Assembly (NCBI GenBank): GCA_027623615.1
Contig: JAQBVH010000297.1
Coordinates: forward strand, 1 to 5,203
Source: Planctomycetota bacterium
Lineage (GTDB): Bacteria; Planctomycetota; UBA1135; GCA-002686595
DNA length: 5,203 nucleotides
Reading direction: 5' to 3'
A program made the translations under genes and the position numbers. This document shows positions 1-5,203 of the stretch, one piece after another. The notes beneath the pieces were generated by a model. It worked only from the letters and a program-made list of their open reading frames with translations, searched no databases and was not told where the DNA came from. Each line of letters opens with the position of its first letter. Within the stretch, counting starts at the first letter, position 1.

Positions 1-1382
1 TGGTCGCGCGCGTGCGCGCCGCGGTCCCCGGCGCGCTGGTCGCGGTCCCCGCGGGTGGTGACGTGCGACGGGTGCCGAGCGGGGTGCTCGTGCGCGATGA
101 GGCGGACGGCGCGTGGCGCTTGCCCCTCACGGAGGCTGAGCTGCCGCGCCAGTCCGAAGACCTCGAGCAGCTCCTGCTCGACACCCTCGGGCAGGGCGCC
201 AACCTCGGCCTCATCGTTCGGCCCGCGCCCGACGGTTCGGTGGGTGAGGCGACGGCGCAGCGTCTGGCCGACCTGCACGACAACCTGGCGGCCATCCTCG
301 ACGTGGACCTGGTGCGTGCTGCCGAGGTGCAGGCCTCCCACACCCACAGCGAGGCGCACGGCGCGGCCAACGTTCAGGACGGCGACCCGCTCAGCGCCTG
401 GATGGTCCCGGGCGACGTGCGCCGCTGCTTCCTCACCTGCGCCGAGCTGCCGCGCACGGTGCTCGACACGATCGTCCTGGCCGAGCCGCTCGAGCGCGGC
501 GCGTGCATCACGAGCTACCGCTTGCAGGGTCTGCGCGACAACCTCTGGCTCGACCTGCACGTCGGAGATCGCATCGGCCCGCGCCGCGTCCTGCGCGTCG
601 ACCCGTCGGACTACCAGAGCCTGCGCCTGATCGTGACCGACGCGACGGCGGCTCCTGCGATCGCGTCGATCGAGGCCTACGCGGCGCCGCCGCGGGTCCA
701 CATCGAGGCGGAGGAGCAGGTGTTCCTCGGTGGAACGCGGGTGCGCTTCTTCACGTCGCACCCTTCGGCGGTCGTGCGCTACACGTTGGACGGGAGCGAG
801 CCGACCCGCGCGTCGAGCCTCTATCGGCGGGCCCTGGACCTGGACCAGAGCTGCGTGGTCACCGCCCGCGCGTTCACCGGGGACGAGCCGGGTCAGTACA
901 GCGCGACCCTGCGCCTGCGGGCCTACACCTACGCGACCCTCGCCGCTCCCGTGCCGAGCGAGCCGACCACGGCGGGCCTACGCACCCGTGTCTGGGACGG
1001 CCCGTGGCGGGACCTCGACCAGGTGCCCTGGGAACGGGAACCCGTGGTCGACCGCACGGTGGAGACGATCGGCCCGGACGGCCACGCAGATCACGAGGGC
1101 GCGGTCCAGCGCTTCGACGGCTACGTGCGCGCGCACAAGGACGGCATCTACGGCTTCTTCTCGCCCGGCGCGGGCCACGTGCGGGTGTACCTCGGCGACG
1201 ACCTGGTCCTCGAGTCCTTCACCGGCCTCGACCGCGTCGGCGAGGTGGGCCTCCAGGCGGGCTGGCACCCCCTGCGCATCGAGTTGATCCGCGCGGGCGC
1301 CCTGCGCACGAGCTCCGTCCAATGGCGCGGCCCGAGCCTCTCCAAGCGACCCTTCCTCCCCCGCGAGCTCCGCCGCGACTGA
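1..1382 (+). CDS. GH29 alpha-L-fucosidase-like protein, C-terminal part (5' truncated by window edge)
   Basis: The frame is open to the left edge, so the GTG at 12 is internal and the true start lies outside. Numbering from that GTG, residues 1-97 resemble the end of the GH29 (subfamily B type) catalytic barrel: RVRAAVPGALVAV, then GGDVRR, then LLLDTLGQGANLGLIVRPAP, which matches the family's 'SVGRGANLLLNVPPD' strand. Residues about 99-225 are an F5/8C (discoidin-like) beta-sandwich, with NVQDGDPLSAW and LPRTVLDTIVLAEPL. Residues about 227-304 are a chitobiase/hexosaminidase C-terminal (CHB_HEX) module, with VRYTLDGSEPT and VTARAF. Residues about 322-452 are a PA14 module, with FDGYVRAHKDGIYGFF and GWHPLRIELI. 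The family hydrolyses terminal alpha-fucose on glycans. The acid/base region 'VRWVGNE' reads VRRVPSG here, so activity is doubtful. The nucleophile lies outside the window. It is probably exported and is the first visible gene of a likely three-gene operon. The family call is fairly secure; activity is not. Confidence 0.8.
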   Translation, partial: VARVRAAVPGALVAVPAGGDVRRVPSGVLVRDEADGAWRLPLTEAELPRQSEDLEQLLLDTLGQGANLGLIVRPAPDGSVGEATAQRLADLHDNLAAILDVDLVRAAEVQASHTHSEAHGAANVQDGDPLSAWMVPGDVRRCFLTCAELPRTVLDTIVLAEPLERGACITSYRLQGLRDNLWLDLHVGDRIGPRRVLRVDPSDYQSLRLIVTDATAAPAIASIEAYAAPPRVHIEAEEQVFLGGTRVRFFTSHPSAVVRYTLDGSEPTRASSLYRRALDLDQSCVVTARAFTGDEPGQYSATLRLRAYTYATLAAPVPSEPTTAGLRTRVWDGPWRDLDQVPWEREPVVDRTVETIGPDGHADHEGAVQRFDGYVRAHKDGIYGFFSPGAGHVRVYLGDDLVLESFTGLDRVGEVGLQAGWHPLRIELIRAGALRTSSVQWRGPSLSKRPFLPRELRRD

Positions 1383-1390
1383 TCCGGGGT

Positions 1391-1408
1391 AGAAGAGGGG
1401 CATGCTGC
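1391..1408 (+). promoter_or_regulatory. Start region of the sialidase-like gene, purine-rich leader without a clear Shine-Dalgarno
   Basis: An in-frame TAG at 1390-1392 leaves ATG 1402 as the only ATG start that gives a signal peptide. The leader AGAAGAGGGGC is purine-rich, but its best AGAGG lies almost against the start codon, which is too close for a normal ribosome binding site. The 12 bases GGGGCATGCTGC at 1397-1408 recur exactly at the next gene's start. Translation may instead be coupled to the gene ending 19 nt upstream. Confidence 0.35.
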
Positions 1409-2415
1409 CCGCCCTGACCCTCGCCCTGCTCGCCTCGACTGTCGCCCAGGATCCCGCTCACGCCCTGATCAGCGTGGAGCGCATATGGGATCGGGCGGAG
1501 CACCAGGCGTTCACGGACCTCGTGCATCGCGACGGCCGCTGGTACCTCGCCTTCCGGGAGGGGTCGTCCCATGCGACCGGGCGGGACGGGGTCACGCGGG
1601 TGCTCGGTTCGGAGGACGGGCTGGAGTGGCGCACCGTTGGCCTGATCGAGGAGGAGGGCGGCGACCTGCGCGACGCCAAGCTCGCGGTCGATGGGGACGG
1701 TCGCCTGATGGTGGTCATGGGCGGGTCGCGCTACAGCGGCAGCACCCTGCTCGGTCGCACGCCCAAGGTGTCGTTCCTCGGCAGCCGTGGATTCAGGCCC
1801 TGCATCGACATCGAGATCGACCCCGCGATCGCGCAGCCCTTCGACTGGCTCTGGCGCGTCACCTCGCGCCAGGGCAAGGCCTACGGCGTCGTCTACCAGG
1901 CCGAGGGGGCAGAGTGGGCTGCGCACCTGGTCGTCAGCGAGGACGCGTTGTCCTACCAGCACGTCACGACCTTCGAGTTGGAGGGCAAGCCCAACGAGAC
2001 GACGCTCCGCTTCCTCGACGACGGCACGCTGGTCGCTCTCCTCAGACGAGAAGGCGGGGACGGGCGAGCCATGGCGGGGCACGCCTCGCCGCCCTACAGC
2101 GACTGGACCTGGGCCAAGCTCCCCCTGCGCTTGGGCGGACCGAACTTCGTGGTGTTGCCTGGCGGAGAGCTGCTCGCCTCGGGCCGCGACTACACCGCAA
2201 ACGGCGCGCGAACGATCCTCGGACGCTTCGACCTCGAGGGGAGCTGGACCACCTTGTTGACCCTGCCCTCCGGCGGCGACACGAGCTACCCCGGCATGGT
2301 GGTGCGCGGCGACCAGCTCTGGCTCAGCTACTACTCAAGTCACGAGGGCAAGACTTCGGTGTACCTCGCGCGGCTGCGCATCCCGAATCTCTTGGCCGCT
2401 GGCGAGGAGAAGTAG
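1402..2415 (+). CDS. Exported sialidase-like / BNR-type six-bladed beta-propeller protein
   Basis: This is a 337-residue protein. Residues 1-15 (MLPALTLALLASTVA) look like a short signal peptide cleaved before QDP, though the n-region has no Lys or Arg. The rest has the repeated strand pattern of a sialidase-fold propeller. FTDLVHRDGRWYLAFREGSS (38-57) leads into an Asp-box-like SEDGLEWRT (70-78) and GGDLRDAKLAVDGDGRLMVV (86-105). Then come KPNETTLRFLDDGTLVALLR (196-215), GGPNFVVLPGGELLASGRDY (245-264) and SYPGMVVRGDQLWLSYYSSH (295-314). These phrases match proteins commonly annotated 'exo-alpha-sialidase' in planctomycetes. Canonical GH33 landmarks, namely an N-terminal RIP motif and several perfect Asp boxes, are not evident, so cleavage of sialic acid is unproven. 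Another glycan substrate or a binding role is possible. It sits 19 nt after the fucosidase-like gene and 9 nt before the peptidase gene, in a likely operon. The fold is likely; the function is uncertain. Confidence 0.8.
   Translation: MLPALTLALLASTVAQDPAHALISVERIWDRAEHQAFTDLVHRDGRWYLAFREGSSHATGRDGVTRVLGSEDGLEWRTVGLIEEEGGDLRDAKLAVDGDGRLMVVMGGSRYSGSTLLGRTPKVSFLGSRGFRPCIDIEIDPAIAQPFDWLWRVTSRQGKAYGVVYQAEGAEWAAHLVVSEDALSYQHVTTFELEGKPNETTLRFLDDGTLVALLRREGGDGRAMAGHASPPYSDWTWAKLPLRLGGPNFVVLPGGELLASGRDYTANGARTILGRFDLEGSWTTLLTLPSGGDTSYPGMVVRGDQLWLSYYSSHEGKTSVYLARLRIPNLLAAGEEK
2404..2409 (+). promoter_or_regulatory. Possible Shine-Dalgarno GAGGAG for the S33 peptidase gene, at long spacing
   Basis: GAGGAG lies inside the last codons of the sialidase-like gene, 15 nt before ATG 2425. 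That is longer than the usual 5-9 nt. The site is the only good anti-SD match near this start. It may be fortuitous, because GAG GAG here also encodes the Glu-Glu of the upstream protein's C-terminus. Coupling to the stop at 2413-2415 is an alternative way to start translation. Confidence 0.3.
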
Positions 2416-2424
2416 GCTCGGGGC

Positions 2425-3852
2425 ATGCTGCGCCACTCGATCCTCGCCGTTGGACTCCTCGCGCCCTCGTTCGCCCAGGAGCAGGAACCGGACCTGCTCG
2501 AGCTCGAGCCCTTCGTCGACTCCGCTGGGAAGGACGCCTTGCGTGGCGTCTACCGCGTTCGCGAGAACCGAACCGCAGGCACGGGTCCGTGGCTCGAGCT
2601 CGACCTGGTGGTGCTGCTCGCGACGGGCTCATCCAGCGTGGACGACCCGATCTTCTACCTGTTCGGCGGACCGGGTGGCCCGGCGACGGGTGCGGTCGGC
2701 GGCTTCGTGGATTCACCCCTGCGCGAGAGGCGCGACATCGTCTTCGTTGATCAACGCGGGACGGGCGGCAACCACCGCCTCGCGTGCCCCTACGAGGACA
2801 CCGATCCGCAGAGCTACCTGACGCCGGGCTTCGAGGAGGATCACTACCGTGCGTGCCTGGAGCGACTCGAGGCCGAGTTCGATCTGACCCAGTACACGAC
2901 CCCGATCGCAGCCCACGACCTGAACGAGGTCCGGGAGGCCCTCGGCTACGAGCGCGTCAACCTGATGGGCGGCTCCTACGGGACGCGCATGGCCCTGGTC
3001 ACGCTGCGCGAGCATCCCGAGATGGTGCGCGCCGCCGTGCTCGACGGGGTGGCCCCGATCAGCTTCACGAATCCGCTCTTCCACGCCTGGGCGGCCCAGC
3101 GCGGGTGGGAGCAGATCGCCCTGGAGTGCAAGTCGACCCCGGCGCGGATCGAGGCCTTCGGCGACCTCGACGCGAAGTTCCACAAGATCCTCGAACGGCT
3201 CGAGAAGGAGCCGGCGCAGGTCGCTGTGCGCGACCCGAACTCGGGCCAGTCGGTCAAGGTCACGCTGACCCGCGACGCCTTCTGCGAGGCGCTGCGCACG
3301 CTGATGTACTACACCGGCGGCAACCGTCAGGTCCCCGACGCTGTGTGCAAGGCGTACGAGGGGGACTACGCGCCCTTCGCCCAGCGCGGCCTCGGCATCA
3401 ACCGCGCCCTGCGCCAGATGCTGGCCATGGGCATGCTGCTGTCGGTCACCTGCCCCGAGGACCTGGCCCGCATCGACCCGGCGACGATCCCGCGCTGGAC
3501 CAAGGGCACCTTCCTGGGCGACATCCGCGTGCAGCGGCAGATGGCGCTGTGCGAGTTCTGGCCCCAGGGCGAGGTGGGGGAGGACTACGGCGAGCCGGTG
3601 AGCGTCGACGTGCCGACCCTCCTGCTCTCCGGCACCCACGACCCGGTCACCCCGCCCGAGTTCGGCGCGGCGGCGGCCGAGCACCTCCCGAACTCGCTGC
3701 ACCTGGTCGTCCCCGGTTGCCACGGCGTGGGCCGCTCGGGCTGCCTCCCGGAGCTGGTCAGCGCCTTCCTCGACGCGGGCAGCGTCGAGGCGCTGGACGC
3801 GAGCTGCATCGAGTCGATGTCGATGCCGCCGTTCGCCGTGTCTGGGCGCTGA
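2425..3852 (+). CDS. Exported alpha/beta-hydrolase, peptidase S33 / TAP-like (tripeptidyl or prolyl aminopeptidase type)
   Basis: This is a 475-residue protein. Residues 1-17 (MLRHSILAVGLLAPSFA) are a short signal peptide with a basic n-region and cleavage before QEQ. The hydrolase core starts near residue 40 with GVYRVREN. YLFGGPGGP (78-86) is the HGGPG-type oxyanion motif of S33 enzymes, and DIVFVDQRGTGGN (104-116) is the typical following strand. The nucleophile elbow GGSYGT places Ser184. A helical cap follows (about 215-385). The TAP-like C-terminal region carries SGTHDPVTPP, with Asp406, and PGCHGVG, with His433, completing the triad. Ten cysteines in the mature part fit an extracytoplasmic, disulphide-bonded protein, as in actinobacterial TAP-like peptidases. 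The family removes N-terminal residues or tripeptides, often around proline, but some members are esterases. ATG 2425 starts 9 nt after the upstream stop, so cotranscription is likely. Length and motifs are complete and I see no defect. The superfamily call is strong; the exact substrate is unknown. Confidence 0.9.
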   Translation: MLRHSILAVGLLAPSFAQEQEPDLLELEPFVDSAGKDALRGVYRVRENRTAGTGPWLELDLVVLLATGSSSVDDPIFYLFGGPGGPATGAVGGFVDSPLRERRDIVFVDQRGTGGNHRLACPYEDTDPQSYLTPGFEEDHYRACLERLEAEFDLTQYTTPIAAHDLNEVREALGYERVNLMGGSYGTRMALVTLREHPEMVRAAVLDGVAPISFTNPLFHAWAAQRGWEQIALECKSTPARIEAFGDLDAKFHKILERLEKEPAQVAVRDPNSGQSVKVTLTRDAFCEALRTLMYYTGGNRQVPDAVCKAYEGDYAPFAQRGLGINRALRQMLAMGMLLSVTCPEDLARIDPATIPRWTKGTFLGDIRVQRQMALCEFWPQGEVGEDYGEPVSVDVPTLLLSGTHDPVTPPEFGAAAAEHLPNSLHLVVPGCHGVGRSGCLPELVSAFLDAGSVEALDASCIESMSMPPFAVSGR

Positions 3853-3879
3853 GCTGCACGAGCCGTCCGGTGCGAGCTC
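3851..3879 (+). terminator. Inverted repeat at the end of the S33 peptidase gene, possible terminator
   Basis: GAGCTGCAC (3851-3859) pairs with GTGC (3870-3873) and AGCTC (3875-3879). This gives a nine-pair stem with one bulged G at 3874 and a ten-base loop. It begins within the stop codon of the peptidase gene. No T-run follows, so it is not a classic intrinsic terminator. It could still pause polymerase or protect the 3' end of the operon transcript. Confidence 0.4.
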
Positions 3880-3964
3880 GCGGGTGTGCAGCCTGCTCCG
3901 CTGCTGCGGCGGACCCGCCCACGGATCATGCTTCGCCGCCGCTTCGCCCTTGCAAGCTCCGATT

Positions 3965-3979
3965 CGGCCAGGGTGGCCG
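3965..3979. terminator. Perfect inverted repeat CGGCCA-GGG-TGGCCG, possible bidirectional terminator
   Basis: The two six-base arms are perfectly complementary around a three-base loop, so a hairpin can form in RNA from either strand. No T-run follows on the plus strand (TCAGGCGG) or the minus strand (AATCGGAG). Its place between convergent genes favours a termination or pausing role. In DNA this rich in GC, a stem of six could also be chance. Confidence 0.35.
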
Positions 3980-3982
3980 TCA

Positions 3983-4004
3983 GGCGGCCTCGGCGAGAGG
4001 CGCC
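3983..4004 (-). terminator. Strong GC hairpin one base after the lhr stop, possible terminator
   Basis: GGCG (3983-3986) pairs with CGCC (4001-4004), and CCTC (3988-3991) pairs with GAGG (3997-4000). The result is an eight-pair stem with one bulged G at 3987 and a five-base loop. It begins one base past the lhr stop codon at 4008-4006 on the minus strand. A second hairpin (3979-3965) follows three bases later. There is no T-tract, so the terminator call rests on position and stem strength. Confidence 0.4.
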
Positions 4005-4005
4005 A

Positions 4006-5203
4006 TCAGTACAGCGGGACCCGCGCGCGTGTCCCGGCCGAGACCTTGGGATCGGGGGTGAGGATGCCGCGCAGGTTGAGGCAGTCGGAGGTCGACACCT
4101 CGAGCATGACCTCGGGGCGGCCCTCGTCCTGGCGCGCGAGCTTGCGCAGGGTGCGCACGGCCTCCGGGAGCGCGTACTGCTCGCCGGAGAAGCCCGCGAC
4201 GAAGCGACCACCGCGCACGTCGCCGCGCAGCTCCATGTGCCGCAGCGCGCGCAGGAGCTCGCGCCACGGAAGCGGGATGCGCTCGCGCTCGAGCAGGGTG
4301 CGGAAGAGGACGCCATAGCGGCGCAGCAGGACGCCGGCGACCTCCTCGACCTCGGGTGCCTCGCCCTCGCCGCGGCCGAGCAGGCTCCAGCGACCCGTGG
4401 TGAAGAGCGGCGCCTTGCGGCGCGAGGCGGGGATCAGGTGCTGGCGCAGGGAGGCGAACGAGTCACTGGTCACCAGGCCCGCGGCGACGAGCTCCTCGAG
4501 GCCGCGCTCGACGTCGCTGACGAGCAGCCCGCCGATCGCCTCGAGGTCGGTCTGGAAGAGCGCGCCGCGCTCCGCCAGGGCCTCGCGCACCGCCCGGGCA
4601 GGCCAGGACAGCTCGAGCTCGTCCGGCGCGGGTGCGAGCCCACGCCAGAGGGAGAGCTCCTCCCGCGGCACGATCGCGACCGGCGCGCTGCGCAGCGCGA
4701 CCTTCGACGCACCCCAGAGCCTGCCCCACGCGATGCGCCCGGCCAGGCCCAGCTCGTCCAGCCAGCTCTGGCGGTAGCCCTGCACGCGGCGACCGAAGAG
4801 CTCCTGCTCCCAGACGCCGACCGGCGCCTCGAAGCCCGCGAGCTGGCGCACGACCTCGAGCACCCCTTGAGGACCTTCGAGCCGCGCGCCCGGCGCGAGG
4901 TGCTGCCACACGGCGAGGAAGCGCAGGAAGGTCGCTGCCGGAACGGGCTTGATCTGTCGGCGCAGGTCCTCGAGCGTGTAGCGCTGGATGCGCGCGAGCA
5001 GGCGCCGGTCGCACCAGGCCTGGCGACCCTGCCACTGGATGCGCAGCACGTGACCCTGGGCCTCGAGGGTCAGCAGCACCGGGTCGTCGGAGTGCACGGG
5101 GCCGAGGGCTTCCATGCGCCCGCGCAGGACGAGCTCGTCCTGGCGGCTGGCCTCGAAGGCGAACCAGCGCTCGCCCTCGCGCACGACGCGGCCGCCGGCG
5201 GCG
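4006..5203 (-). CDS. lhr: Lhr-type ATP-dependent DNA helicase, C-terminal part (5' end beyond the window)
   Basis: The frame is open to the right edge, so the GTG at 5184-5182 is internal and the helicase motor domains lie outside. Numbering from that GTG, hallmark Lhr C-terminal phrases appear in order. They are RWFAFEASRQDELVLRGRME (6-24), GRQAWCDRRLLARIQRYTLE (53-72) and FLRFLAVWQHL (86-96). Then come GVLEVVRQLAGFEAP (107-121), the WLDELGLAGRIAWGRLWG segment (141-158), GLVTSDSFASLRQ (236-248) and ERIPLPWRELLRALRHMELR (301-320). GDVRGGRFVAGFSGEQYALP (321-340) is the most diagnostic. The final block is LNLRGILTPDP (369-379). In characterised Lhr proteins this region is a chain of winged-helix modules related to AlkZ-type glycosylases. 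It follows the ATPase core and acts in DNA repair on nucleic acid in the cytoplasm. The protein stops at ARVPLY, where relatives usually continue with an RDGVP-like tail, so the C-terminus looks short. It is convergent with the operon and functionally unrelated. Identification is strong; integrity of the tail is uncertain. Confidence 0.92.
   Translation of the reverse strand, partial: AAGGRVVREGERWFAFEASRQDELVLRGRMEALGPVHSDDPVLLTLEAQGHVLRIQWQGRQAWCDRRLLARIQRYTLEDLRRQIKPVPAATFLRFLAVWQHLAPGARLEGPQGVLEVVRQLAGFEAPVGVWEQELFGRRVQGYRQSWLDELGLAGRIAWGRLWGASKVALRSAPVAIVPREELSLWRGLAPAPDELELSWPARAVREALAERGALFQTDLEAIGGLLVSDVERGLEELVAAGLVTSDSFASLRQHLIPASRRKAPLFTTGRWSLLGRGEGEAPEVEEVAGVLLRRYGVLFRTLLERERIPLPWRELLRALRHMELRGDVRGGRFVAGFSGEQYALPEAVRTLRKLARQDEGRPEVMLEVSTSDCLNLRGILTPDPKVSAGTRARVPLY

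Larger units (their letters stand above)
3853..4005. other. Convergent intergenic region between the operon and lhr
   Basis: This 153-base gap separates two genes that face each other. I see no convincing small ORF, tRNA or promoter in it. Its main content is three GC-rich inverted repeats: one at the left edge (3851-3879) and two at the right (3965-3979 and 3983-4004). The middle has imperfect GCTGC/CGCCGC-type repetition, ordinary for this base composition. The arrangement fits transcription ending from both directions. Confidence 0.6.

Noticed and set aside
12..14. GTG as the start codon of the first gene
   Set aside because: The frame is open to the left edge, and the residues right after it match the interior of a GH29 barrel, so this is an internal Val codon.
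5..19. CGCGCGCGTGCGCGC alternating purine-pyrimidine run, possible Z-DNA-forming element
   Set aside because: It lies inside a coding frame and encodes ordinary Ala/Arg/Val codons. Such runs are expected by chance at this GC content.
1219..2082. Minus-strand open frame of 287 codons across the fucosidase-like and sialidase-like genes
   Set aside because: Antisense to two domain-supported genes, with no motif and no start signal.
1485..2750. Plus-strand open frame of 421 codons overlapping the sialidase-like and peptidase genes
   Set aside because: Very rich in Arg, Ala and Gly with no recognisable motif. It crosses two well-supported genes in another frame.
2713..3723. Long minus-strand open frame (336 codons) opposite the S33 peptidase gene
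   Set aside because: Antisense shadow of a GC-rich gene. The composition (Arg, Ala, Val, His, Gly) is typical of such shadows and no family motif is visible, while the plus strand carries a full catalytic triad.
3884..4005. Possible small gene in the convergent gap on the plus strand
   Set aside because: The open frame beginning here extends mainly into the antisense of lhr, and its translation has no recognisable character.
2784..4061. Plus-strand open frame of 425 codons running through the peptidase gene into the intergenic gap
   Set aside because: Shadow frame with Arg/Pro/Gly-rich low-complexity translation. It also runs into the end of the minus-strand lhr gene.
5182..5184. Minus-strand GTG as the start of the lhr gene
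   Set aside because: The frame continues without a stop to the right edge (AAGGRVV before it), and the sequence that follows belongs to the middle of Lhr proteins, after the helicase core.

Overview
The window is GC-rich DNA (roughly 70% GC by eye) with long shadow frames on both strands and no RNA genes, transposons or CRISPR. Its gene content fits a carbohydrate-scavenging bacterium. The features are a GH29 fucosidase-like protein with stacked F5/8C, CHB_HEX and PA14 modules, a sialidase-like propeller protein, short signal peptides ending in Ala-Gln, and weak Shine-Dalgarno signals. Together they suggest a planctomycete or related PVC-group organism. That assignment is inference from style of content; no marker gene is present, and Myxococcota or another GC-rich lineage cannot be excluded.

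Layout: positions 1-1382 (+) hold the C-terminal part of a large secreted-type glycoside hydrolase, cut by the left edge. Positions 1402-2415 (+) encode an exported sialidase-like six-bladed propeller protein. Positions 2425-3852 (+) encode an exported alpha/beta-hydrolase of the S33/TAP-like peptidase type with a complete Ser-Asp-His set. These three genes are tightly packed (19 and 9 nt gaps) and probably form one operon. Positions 3853-4005 are a convergent intergenic region with three GC-rich inverted repeats that could terminate transcription from both sides. Positions 4006-5203 (-) encode the C-terminal part of an Lhr-type DNA helicase, whose motor domains lie beyond the right edge.

How the genes may work together: a fucosidase-like protein, a sialidase-like protein and a proline-type exopeptidase, all probably outside the cytoplasm, would suit dismantling fucosylated or sialylated glycoproteins and peptides. 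lhr is an unrelated DNA-repair gene that converges on the operon. The points most worth a second look are the apparent loss of the GH29-B acid/base motif in the fucosidase-like protein, the abrupt C-terminus of Lhr with a recognisable continuation in another frame, and the sialidase-like protein's lack of canonical GH33 landmarks. I found no clearly new defence or mobile system.
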